A stretch of DNA of 64,000 bases from CAVQDV01 sp963711375 (GTDB taxonomy: Bacteria > Pseudomonadota > Gammaproteobacteria > Coxiellales > Coxiellaceae), in the NCBI GenBank assembly GCA_963711375.1, contig CAVQDV010000005.1, forward strand, positions 868,001-932,000, given 5' to 3'. The translations under genes were made by a program, and so were the position numbers. Shown piece by piece: positions 25,637 to 34,500 of the stretch (the stretch's first letter is position 1; each line of letters starts with the position of its first letter). A model generated the notes under the pieces. It was not told where the DNA came from, did no database searches, and saw only the letters and a list, made by a program, of their open reading frames with translations.

Positions 25637-26003
25637 ATCTGCAAATCCTTTTTACACATGTTTGGTAATTCTAATTTGGCTTTGCCACCCTAAGCACAAA
25701 AAAGGATCTCAAAGGGCTCTGCCTAAATAAGAGATACTTTACTCTGCTCAGGATGACACCAAAAATTAGAAGTGCCTTATAAGCTTTATAATTCCATTGT
25801 ATTTAAATCAGCCCGAAATAAATATTCGGGTTTGCCAGTGTCATCCTGAGCGTGGCGGAGAATAAAAAACAAATCTCTACCGATTGGCGACGACAGTATA
25901 CCTTATTTTCCTCAATTTATAATAGATTTTTTATTGTCCACTAAGAGTACAGTTGGCAGGACGGGGAGAGCGGGCAATATGGATTCGCGCTAGTCAGTAG
26001 TGC
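25637..26003. other. Intergenic region with an inverted-repeat element
   Basis: There is no gene here. Perfect 14-nt arms GCTCAGGATGACAC (25746-25759) and GTGTCATCCTGAGC (25838-25851) enclose about 78 bp that holds a small hairpin (CCCGAA/TTCGGG, 25812-25830). Related GCTCAGGATGA sequence lies at 51049-51059. The remaining DNA is AT-rich and shows nothing clear. Confidence 0.55.
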
Positions 26004-26738
26004 TCAAAACATCTTTTTCGTTGCACTTCCAATCAAATATTCCAAAGCAAATTCTTTACCTTCAAAGCCAATGCCTATCTTAATGACATCAGATATGCTT
26101 TTTAGCTTGAATTCTTCGTCATATTTTTTTTCTTCAATCTGGGCTAGCGCTCTCCCAGCATTGGCCAAATCGTGATAACTCATAATTTGATAGACAACTT
26201 TTTCTAAATCGACTTTGAATTTCTCAATTTTTCCATTCAAAAGATTTTCTATAAATTGATTGTACCAATCGATTCCATGCTCATTTGAAAGCCATTGTTC
26301 AATGATTTGTTGGTACAAGGTGAATACTTCCTCATTTGGAATCTTTAAATTACAGAGATCCCCTTGTCGGGTGATTTCAGATGAGCTCATAGAATTTATC
26401 GTAAGCTACAGTCTGACTGCTTTGCTTGATATCCTTGAACGTCACAAAAATAACCGGATATTTTCCTTGATGCTCCATGTATTTTTTACCACACTGAGCA
26501 ATTTTTAAGTGTTCGAATAAACTCTTAGTTGGCTGACCTAAGACCTCTGGAGCTAGAAAATATTGCAGCATAGAAAGATTCAGGGTTTTGCCAAATCGCC
26601 GAGGACGGGTAATCACAATAACTTCTGCTGCTACGTCATCAAGCATCTCCTTAATTAGAAGACTCTTATCGACAAAGCCCAACTTCTTTTCAATAACCTT
26701 TCCAAAGTTGTCTACCGTTCTTCTAAACCTATTCAAAC

Positions 26739-27944
26739 CTACCCATAGGTAGCTTTGATGTTAGATTCCTGCTTCATCGAGGCTGGTTTCACCTTGATTT
26801 TACAATCAAGGCCAGAGCCTTCCTCTCCGCGGGCTTTCACGGTGGAACTCACCGCATAATTTTTTAAATTGATCGCTGCATTCACATCACGATCTAAAGT
26901 AGTATGACAATCGTCACACGTCAATTCTCGATCAGACAAGCGCAATTTTTCATTTTTATAACCGCAGTAAGAACAGAGTTTACTGCTAGGATAAAAGCGA
27001 TCGGCTACTACCACCACAGCCCCTCGCCATTCCGCCTTGTATTCCAACTGTCGACGAAATTCAAAAAATCCCATGTCTGCAATGGAACGAGATAAGCAGT
27101 GATTTTTCATCATGCCTTTTACATTTAAATTCTCTATGCCAATCGTATGAAATCGTCTTGTTAAATCCGTGCTTAAATGATGCAAGGCATTTTGTCGAAT
27201 ATTGTTAATTCTCGCATGAAGTTTGGCTAATGCCATTTTCGCTTTTTTACGATTATTCGACCCTTTTTCCTTTCGACTTAAGCGACGGGACAAACGTTTT
27301 AATCGCTTGAGCAAATGCTTTAGTGGTCTTGGGCCTGGAACGGCAGGCTCCCCCGTTGAAAGCGTTGCCAGCGCAGAGATTCCTAAATCCACACCCACGG
27401 CCCCTTGATTTTCGGCTTTGCTTAGGTGTGAATTATCCTCGGTTTCCACGCTGATACTGGCAAACCATCGATCAGCACGACGAGAAATCGTCGCCGATAG
27501 TATTTTTCCAGTAAATCTTAACGTTTCACGCATGCGCACCCAGCCTAATTTCGGAATGCGAATGCGTGAACCGTTCACCGCAAATTGATCGTTCGTTAAA
27601 CTAAAGCGATCGTCCCGACCTTTTTTTCTAAACGTTGGATAATCGGCTCTTTTTTGGAAAAAATTTTTAAAGGCAAGACCTAATTGAATAATCGCCATCT
27701 GCGGCGCATTTTTGCTTACTTCTGACATCCATGGAAAATCCCTAGATTTAATTGCGTTTAATTGTCTTCTTAGTGAAAATTGGGAAGGTATAGCTTTCGT
27801 GGGATCGAGTTTGTGCGCCTCGTATTGTTTACTCCATTCGTTTAATGCCCAATTATAGGCAAATCGTGCAACGCCAGCCGCGCGAGAAAAATAAGTCGCT
27901 TGCTTATTATTTGGATTTAACGCTATTTTATGGGAAATTAGCAT
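26739..27944 (-). CDS. tnpB: TnpB RNA-guided nuclease of IS607 element, copy 2
   Basis: A 401-residue TnpB with all RuvC (GVDLGIS, IGIENLNV, DRDVNAA) and zinc-ribbon (CSYCGY...CDDCHT) motifs. It differs from copy 1 by about 20 substitutions; 11 fall at residues 35, 38, 50-52, 57, 68, 69, 74, 75 and 77. The guide of its omega RNA would be copied from the flank below 26717, i.e. the interrupted AAA gene, so it would cut the restored empty site. The guide is inferred from family knowledge. Confidence 0.95.
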   Translation of the reverse strand: MLISHKIALNPNNKQATYFSRAAGVARFAYNWALNEWSKQYEAHKLDPTKAIPSQFSLRRQLNAIKSRDFPWMSEVSKNAPQMAIIQLGLAFKNFFQKRADYPTFRKKGRDDRFSLTNDQFAVNGSRIRIPKLGWVRMRETLRFTGKILSATISRRADRWFASISVETEDNSHLSKAENQGAVGVDLGISALATLSTGEPAVPGPRPLKHLLKRLKRLSRRLSRKEKGSNNRKKAKMALAKLHARINNIRQNALHHLSTDLTRRFHTIGIENLNVKGMMKNHCLSRSIADMGFFEFRRQLEYKAEWRGAVVVVADRFYPSSKLCSYCGYKNEKLRLSDRELTCDDCHTTLDRDVNAAINLKNYAVSSTVKARGEEGSGLDCKIKVKPASMKQESNIKATYG

Positions 27945-28012
27945 CCTGAATCTTCCACGGCTTTTTTGACTCCTTCAATTAATTTTTGATTTTTTCGAGA
28001 ACGACTGCCGTA

Positions 28013-28175
28013 TACCCAAAGCCTCTTGATTTTAGGTGTCTGGGACACTGTTATTTTTTGTGATAGAGTTTTAAAAAATGTCGACAATAGCCATTCTATT
28101 GTCGACATTTTTTTAAACTCTAGCGCAAAAAAGAACAAGGCGCAGAACCTAAAATCAAGAGGCTTTGGGTATTTA
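28013..28175. mobile_element. MITE-like palindromic insert inside tnpA (copy 2)
   Basis: This is the mirror of the insert in copy 1 with the same outer 25-bp and inner arms. It interrupts tnpA at the same codon, so the insertion happened before the element duplicated. Confidence 0.8.
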
Positions 28176-28721
28176 TCTTGCACTAAAAACGGTGATAATT
28201 TCAAGTACGTCTTTTGCTAAATCTTCTTCAAATGTGCTGTCTTCACCTTCGTTTAAAATAATGACTTCGACTTTTTTGGCTTGGCAAATAGCAAACACTA
28301 ATTCTGCGCCAAAACGCAAAAGACGATCTTTATGTGTTAACACAAGACGCCCAATTTTATTTTCAATAATTTCATTTAATAAACGCTTCAATCCTTTTTT
28401 GTAATAGTTCATTCCAGACCCAAGGTCGGATAATATTTCAAAAGTCCAACCTTGTTTTGCGCAGTACATTTCCAGCACTTTTTTTTGTCTTTCTAAATCT
28501 TTTTTTTGATCAAAGCTGGATACTCGCGCATAAGCTATTGTGCGACGTGTATCTTTTGCTGAATGAAATCGTTCTGGTTGAAGTTCCTGGGGATTGTAAC
28601 GTCTATGCCCATTTTTGGTATGAATGGGCGTAATTTTCCCTTCCTGCTCCCATCGACGCAGAGTGCTAATCGAAACACCTAGTAATTTCGCCGCTTGGCC
28701 TATTGCTATTAATCTATCCAT
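28173..28721 (-). CDS. tnpA: IS607 serine recombinase TnpA, C-terminally truncated (copy 2)
   Basis: 182 residues, differing from copy 1 only at residue 2 (Asp for Asn). The HTH, the catalytic Ser in YARVSS and the missing last residues are as described for copy 1. The near identity of tnpA contrasts with the diverged tnpB. Confidence 0.87.
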   Translation of the reverse strand: MDRLIAIGQAAKLLGVSISTLRRWEQEGKITPIHTKNGHRRYNPQELQPERFHSAKDTRRTIAYARVSSFDQKKDLERQKKVLEMYCAKQGWTFEILSDLGSGMNYYKKGLKRLLNEIIENKIGRLVLTHKDRLLRFGAELVFAICQAKKVEVIILNEGEDSTFEEDLAKDVLEIITVFSAR

Positions 28722-29098
28722 ATTGAGTAGATTAAATCAGATTTAGGTAGATTTCAAGTTAGCAGTAACAAACCCCAATAGGCAACTGAACGCGAGATTC
28801 ACGATCATTGCTGGTAAACGAGTCGTTTGACATTGTGCCGCCTTAAACCTTGCCTCAAAGAAGCGCATTATATAGCCTTTTCTTTGAGCAGTCACGCCTT
28901 GATGTTAAATATCAGCAGTTCTCATTTTGACACTGAGCCCAAGCTGAAAGCTAATCTCTCTCCTTAAAAATGGTTTTATCAGGAAGATTTCTACCACTCA
29001 AATCAAGCTCTATCAGAGAAGGGTCGTTATTCTTCAGTTTCGCAATAATGATTTTTATTTCTATTTCGCTGAGCATCATAGACTCCGGTTACCGTTAT

Positions 29099-30613
29099 TT
29101 ATGGGCGCATATCATCCAGCTCAATTACTGCAGTTTCAATGTTTTTCATAAATCTGTTATAAATTTCAGAATCATCCGGAATCTCTAGCTTTGTAAAGAC
29201 AATGCATTTGGAAAGTTTTATATCTTTTATATCTGCCAGCAATTTTTGCTCAAGGAGATGCTCATATAAATCGATGCGTATATCCATATTGAATGATATT
29301 ACGACTGCTGTATGAAGTATTGCCATTCCTGCTTTGACCTCGGTCACTAAATTATCGGAAATACCTAAAATTTTATTTAAATCACATTTTATTTTTTCTA
29401 AATGCTCTTTATCCACGCATTCTGAAAGATGCGCCATTCTTGGTAATCTATCTTTCTCTTCACGGCTGGCGACACCAAAATTAGATTGAAAAAACGCGCT
29501 TGTTTTATTCGCATTATTACTAGCTTGGGGCTTATTTTTATCGAGTTGATTTTTTACAGCTTGTTCTGATAGGGCATAATGTTCTAGATACTTCGCAAGG
29601 TCCAAATCGCCGTTTGCTAGAATAGTAATTCCTAAATATAAATAGCCAATATATCCAATTTTACCTGAAGAGACTTGCCTTTCAAGTTCCAATTCAAGCT
29701 GATGTTCGCGTAAGGGAGCATATAAATCCGAGACGTTTGCAGTTTGGCCTAAAGCCCATTTTTTGTCTTTCAAGCCTTGCTCGCTGCCATCAGCAAGCTG
29801 ATATAATGTTTTAAAGGCCATACTGAGGGGGAGTCTTTCCATCTCATAAATAATTTTAGGGTCCGGTGGTGGAGTTGCTATTTTTTTAAATTTACCTATT
29901 AATGCGTCTCTATCCGCAATTAACCCCGGAAGCAATATACGATTCAGCGCATCCATAACCAGCGTCATTGTTTGATTAGTAATGTGAATATCATCTACAT
30001 TTGAAAATGCCTGTATGATAGAGGACGCATTCATAGAACCAATAAGCTTCTTAATGGTTTTTTGCGCGTCCCATAATACAGCTCCACTTAATGCTTGAAT
30101 AAGCACCTCTTCTGAGTGAGGCGCTTTTTTTAACATTAATTCCAGAAAATCAAGCCCATCAAATTTGGCGGCATCGATGAACGTCAAACTATCTTTAATC
30201 GGGTCGTATGGACAATTAGATAATAATATTTCGACAATTGCCTTTCTATTATGTGCCACGGCACAACGCAACGCCCTTTCAGGTTGATCTGCTAAAAACC
30301 TTTTAGCATCAAAGCGAATAAGCAATGCGATAATGTCATTTAAACCCCTTTCAGCCGTAAAAGATAGCAGCGAATGTTCGTCATCTTTTGCGTATACGCT
30401 AGCGCCACATTCAATTAACTTTTGAGATAAATTAACTTTGTTATTAATGGCGGCATGAAAAAAAACAGTATCTCCTTTAACATTCACGGCAGACGACGTA
30501 GAGAGCTCTAATTTTTTTAATAACCCACTAAGCCATTGTTTATCATCTTCAGGGAGTAAAGGAAAAACATCCTCAAATTTTTTATCGCATTTTGATTCTT
30601 TTTCTGGTCGCAT
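29099..30613 (-). CDS. Ankyrin-repeat protein
   Basis: A 504-residue protein without signal peptide or membrane segment. Residues about 40-170 contain several ankyrin units: GDTVFFHAAINNKVNLSQKL / IECGASVYAKDDEHSLLSFT / AERGLNDIIALLIRFDAK and RALRCAVAHNRKAIVEILL. The rest is helical and has no recognisable enzyme motif (there is a serine/lysine-rich area around LDKNKPQASNNANKT). Ankyrin proteins of intracellular gammaproteobacteria are often secreted effectors. That role is inference here. Start ATG 30613 is the first methionine of the frame. Confidence 0.75.
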   Translation of the reverse strand: MRPEKESKCDKKFEDVFPLLPEDDKQWLSGLLKKLELSTSSAVNVKGDTVFFHAAINNKVNLSQKLIECGASVYAKDDEHSLLSFTAERGLNDIIALLIRFDAKRFLADQPERALRCAVAHNRKAIVEILLSNCPYDPIKDSLTFIDAAKFDGLDFLELMLKKAPHSEEVLIQALSGAVLWDAQKTIKKLIGSMNASSIIQAFSNVDDIHITNQTMTLVMDALNRILLPGLIADRDALIGKFKKIATPPPDPKIIYEMERLPLSMAFKTLYQLADGSEQGLKDKKWALGQTANVSDLYAPLREHQLELELERQVSSGKIGYIGYLYLGITILANGDLDLAKYLEHYALSEQAVKNQLDKNKPQASNNANKTSAFFQSNFGVASREEKDRLPRMAHLSECVDKEHLEKIKCDLNKILGISDNLVTEVKAGMAILHTAVVISFNMDIRIDLYEHLLEQKLLADIKDIKLSKCIVFTKLEIPDDSEIYNRFMKNIETAVIELDDMRP

Positions 30614-30947
30614 CGGGTTTTGTACTCGCTTTCTCTTGGTAAATTAATAAGTTATATGGAGTCAAAATATTAGCAGATAGTACAGGAATGCGATATCCGT
30701 ATTTTATACTCAGTTAAATAAACTGGTCCACGAGTTTATTTAAGGCTCGTGGCCATTTGAGCCAGGACGGAACCTAGTGAAAATTCTCCGAGCGGACCCA
30801 CGCGCCTAAGGACACAACTGGCGCTTTATTCCTCCCTGCAGCACTTGATGTGAATAGGACTTTGACCCATTTTTACGAAACTTTTATTTGTTAGTCGCTA
30901 TAACTTTACGAAAATTGAGAGGTTTTAGGTTCACCGGGAATTGCTGG
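30614..30947. other. Intergenic region with one stem-loop
   Basis: No gene is visible. A hairpin with arms CCACGAG (30728-30734) and CTCGTGG (30746-30752) is present without a T-tract, and a half copy of the GGGAATTGCTGG palindrome family lies near 30933. Confidence 0.5.
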
Positions 30948-31361
30948 TTAAATATAAGCCTCTAACTTCAGCTTAGCAGCCACCAGCTCAACAATTTTAT
31001 GTCTTCCATGCCCTGGATTAATTTCTTCATGTGTTGTCACTAACCCAAACTTCTCCAGCTCAGTAATATCACGGTAAACAGAGGCTCTATTTCGCTTTAT
31101 CACTTTAGCAATATTGGTGATCGTGTCTGGATGTTTACGAATGCTATTTATTAATTGAATTTTAGCAACACTAAGAAAATGCAACATTTCTGCTGGCTCA
31201 GTGAATGTTAAAGTCGCAGAACGTTGCTTGATGGATTCGCCCCGGTCAGCGGCACGCATAACATCTTTAACGTTGGAGAAAAATTCCTCCACGGTACCGG
31301 TTTTCACTCTAACGAGCCTGTTGGCTGATTTAGCGCTTATGTTGCTTTTTGGCTTTTTCAT
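30948..31361 (-). CDS. HTH antitoxin/regulator of a TumE-type pair
   Basis: A 137-residue winged-helix protein (ATG 31361 with GGAG upstream). The HTH is about residues 60-120: LINSIRKHPDTITNIAKVIKRNRASVYRDITELEKFGLV. It resembles the HVO_A0114/MarR-like proteins that accompany DUF6516 (TumE) toxins. It overlaps the preceding toxin remnant by 32 nt. Because the toxin is broken, it may now be a solitary regulator. Confidence 0.65.
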   Translation of the reverse strand: MKKPKSNISAKSANRLVRVKTGTVEEFFSNVKDVMRAADRGESIKQRSATLTFTEPAEMLHFLSVAKIQLINSIRKHPDTITNIAKVIKRNRASVYRDITELEKFGLVTTHEEINPGHGRHKIVELVAAKLKLEAYI

Positions 31362-31542
31362 GTAATTTTCTCCACTCAATCTCAAAACACTCTTCAAGTT
31401 CCTCGTAGCTAGTAAATTCTATATTTTCCTCTTTCCCCATAAAATGACGATGATGATAGCCATGGCAATTATCAAAACCCACTACCCGCCCATTATCAAC
31501 AGCACATAAATTGGGATTAATAACAGATTCTGCTCTTATTTT
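31330..31542 (-). pseudogene. C-terminal remnant of a DUF6516/TumE-like toxin
   Basis: An open frame of 70 codons reads IRAESVINPNLCAVDNGRVV...YHHRHFMGKEENIEF...EECFEIEWRKL. The HxHxxF/GKxE pattern and the end fit small DUF6516-type toxins. No start codon or upstream part exists: the frame is closed by a stop directly inside the end of the large gene at 31536. The amino-terminal part was lost, probably by a deletion that joined it to the large gene. Confidence 0.55.
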
Positions 31543-34500
31543 TTACCCCATAAAACTTGCCGGTCTTCGTTCTCCCCTTCCCATATTACATACTCAGCTG
31601 AATCTTCTGGATCAGCAACAACACCCAGCTTTACGTCATCATCGCTACTTTCTAAAGATACTGATTCAATGGAAGGGGCTCTTTGAAAAAGACCAGGTGA
31701 ACGTAGCCCCATAAAAGTATTTTCACCGTCATTCGCCTCATCATTTCGAAAATCCCCTAATAATCTTGAAACAGCATCATCTTCTTCAGAGGAAGGTTCT
31801 AGACGAAATTTATTTTCGAGGCGACAGCTTAGTAATAAGAAGACATGGGCAATTATTTTTTCAGAAAAACCCATTTGACAAAAAAGAGTTCTGAACAAAT
31901 TCTTAGGCCTAGCACAGCGCTTAATAAACTCGTTCACATCCTCAAATTCTCCAAGCGCTTCATGTAATTGCGAGAGGACACCAATCATCCGGTCAAGCGA
32001 GATTTCAATCTTAATTCGCTGACTTTCATCCATTTTAGACCGAGATTTCTCCAGCAAGTATAAACGGAGATTTTTTCGAGTATTAGAATCACGACAATCA
32101 GTATAGAGCTCTTCATAAATGGTAAAAATAGTCATCGCGGCATAGCGAAAAGCTGTTGCTTTTGTTTCAACCTCAATCGGCTCTCCAGGAAGCAGAATGT
32201 GTTTCAAAATAAATCCGGAAAACTTGTACGGATCACCATCAATAGTAATTGCCCGTAAAAATCCAGTAGAATGAGCCTTATAATTAAATCCTTCACACCG
32301 CGAAAATAATTGCTTGAAAAAAATAGGGCGTAAATGCTCATCGCAATACCCTTTCGGCATCTTACAAAAAATTTCCATCAAATAAAGTGGAGCATTAATG
32401 GGCATTTCGGCGAGATGATCCCTTAGCATTTTGTTAACAATTGAAAAAGTCCGTGTTGAAGTCTCAACTAAATCTATCCGAAAACAGGCCAAAAATAGCC
32501 ACATCTCGCCGAAAAGAATGCCATCCTTTGAACTCAGTAAGGCCTTAGAAAAATTCATACCTTCCCATAATGCCTCTTCCGAAAAATCAATATCAGAATT
32601 ATAAGCGCACATCAATTGATATAAGAATCGATATTTTTGCTCATTATTAATGTCCAATCTAGCGATTGCCCGAAACAATCCAAAGTAAAATCCTCGTGGG
32701 AATGGCTTATTTGCAAGGGCTGTCATTAGAGCCAAAGAATCCAGACCAGTGGTTTGCAAACTGGTCTCAACCAAGCCTTGTAGAAGGCTATACAAAATCC
32801 ATTGATGCTGTTTTAAGGCGTCTTTAAGAACTTGAGCATTTTCAGAATTGCCTAATTTAATTTCATTATCGCATTTTTTCTTGATTTCATCATAGAAAGT
32901 AAACTGATGGATGAGTCCATCAAGCAAATTGGGCGCCCTTAAATTGGGATTTTTAAAATTTGATCCCGGATAAATGCAGCAACTAAAAATTCTTTTAAAC
33001 ACGTCCTTGTGATCATCGTCCCAGAGTCCATCGGCTATTAATTGGGTGCCAATTTCAAAAAAAGGACTGATATAATCTTTATTGTCTTTCTCGTTTTTTG
33101 GCATATTAAAAAGTGTATCAGTAATAATTTCAACGATGAGCGATTTTTTCTGCATCTCTCTTGCAAAATGGCGTCCCTCTTTTCGTCCTACCTCGCTTTT
33201 CATTAAGGCAAAGGCCAAGCGTGAGATCGCTCTGCTTAATTTTTCCGGCTCAATATTCAGGTTTTCCTCAAAAGCTTTTCTTAATAAAGCTAGATCACCC
33301 TTTTTATAAAAACGGTGGAATTCTCCAATCCCGATAAAATTAGAGGCAAAAGCCGCGGCATGCTGATTTCCCCTCGAGCCTTCCAATAATACAGACAAAT
33401 TTTGAAATGTGGCTTCTCGGAGCGCTTCATTTTCTTGATTGATTAAAAAACTGCTTACGCGAAGATCATTCGTAAAACGAGAATTTGCCACGCTATTTAT
33501 TCGATTTGCCGATGCCAATTGCAATTTCAGAATACAATCGAGTTCATTGCGCTCAAGCAATTTTTTGTAGATGGCCACCTCGGCGGCGGCGTTCACACGA
33601 TTTTCTGAAATGAGTCTCATCGCATGAATTAAATAAAAGTCTTGAAAGGCGTTTGGATTCATTAAGGCCAATATAATTTCAGAAGCCAAATCTGCTTCAT
33701 TTTCAAACAAAGCACGCAAATGTTTTTCCGAGCGTTTATCTGGCAAGGAAGTCAGAACATAAATATGCTGCGCCACCCGCAAAGGGTCTATAGTTTCCTG
33801 TTTACAATAAGCCACATAATTTTTCATGAATTTCGAATATTTTTTGCCATCATAGGATTTTTGTAAAATCCCTTCTTCACTAATCCAAGTAACGGGGTTC
33901 CAAGATGTCTTGCCCAGGTATTCATTTTTTAAAAAAGAAAGTGCCCGCAGTTGTCCACCCTCATAACCAGAAAGCAAAATGAAAATAAATCGCACCCGGG
34001 ACTTCACGGAAAGCTTCATAAATATATAAAATTGAGTTTCCTTACAGCGACGAAAGTAATTGGCATCATGCCATTTAACGGTTTTAGTTCCAGTAGGCCT
34101 ATCATTTAAACACAATAATTCGAGAGAACGACGATGCAAATCACTCTCAACTCCGGGATATCGATAATGTTTTTTCTCGAGACGATAAGGCTTTTTCGGA
34201 GCTTCCTGACTTTCGACAAGAATTACAACAGGTTTGGCATCATCAAGAAGAGGTGTGTATTCATCGCTTTTTTTTGGTTTTGGGAGGTCAGCATTTACCG
34301 AAGCATGATTATCTTCGATTAGTATATATTCCTCACGTTCTTCTTCTACAAAATTAAAATGTGGAAAGGGTACTACACCACCCTGTTGATGGGCTGGATT
34401 TTCTTTTAATACGGCTTCTAACAATTTCACGTGGAGATCCCGGCGAAGATTTTCCGTATCTCCTGCACAACAACAGGCGCCGGCGCAACAAAATTTATTA

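Larger units (their letters stand above)
26717..28774 (-). mobile_element. IS607-family transposon, copy 2
   Basis: 2058 bp, exactly as long as copy 1, with every gene and the palindromic insert at mirrored positions (coordinate sum 42109), so there are no net indels between copies. It lies between GG and GG of an AAA/nuclease gene, whose reading frame can be rebuilt across the junction. The two copies are 11.3 kb apart in opposite orientation, so recombination between them could invert 15.4-26.7 kb, a segment including the kinase, rdgB and pilN-P genes. Confidence 0.92.
26004..28833 (-). pseudogene. AAA-ATPase / PD-(D/E)XK nuclease family gene, IS-interrupted and deleted
   Basis: Pieces: the start ATG 28833 to 28775 (MSNDSFTSNDRESRVQLPIG), then IS607 copy 2, then 26716-26377 (VDNFGKVIEKK, FVDKSLLIKEML, RPRRFGKTLNLSML) and 26390-26004 (SSSEITRQGDLCNLKIPNEEV to the end). 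Removing the IS restores LPIG-VDNFGK in frame without any lost base. Independently, a deletion with frameshift at about 26377-26390 removed the middle of the protein: about 200 residues between the ATPase start and the carboxy-terminal nuclease-like domain (PF09820/PF08011-type). These multicopy proteins are common in host-associated bacteria; their role is poorly known. Confidence 0.85.

Noticed and set aside
31330..31542. Complete small toxin gene
   Set aside because: No start codon or upstream coding part is available; it is kept as a remnant.
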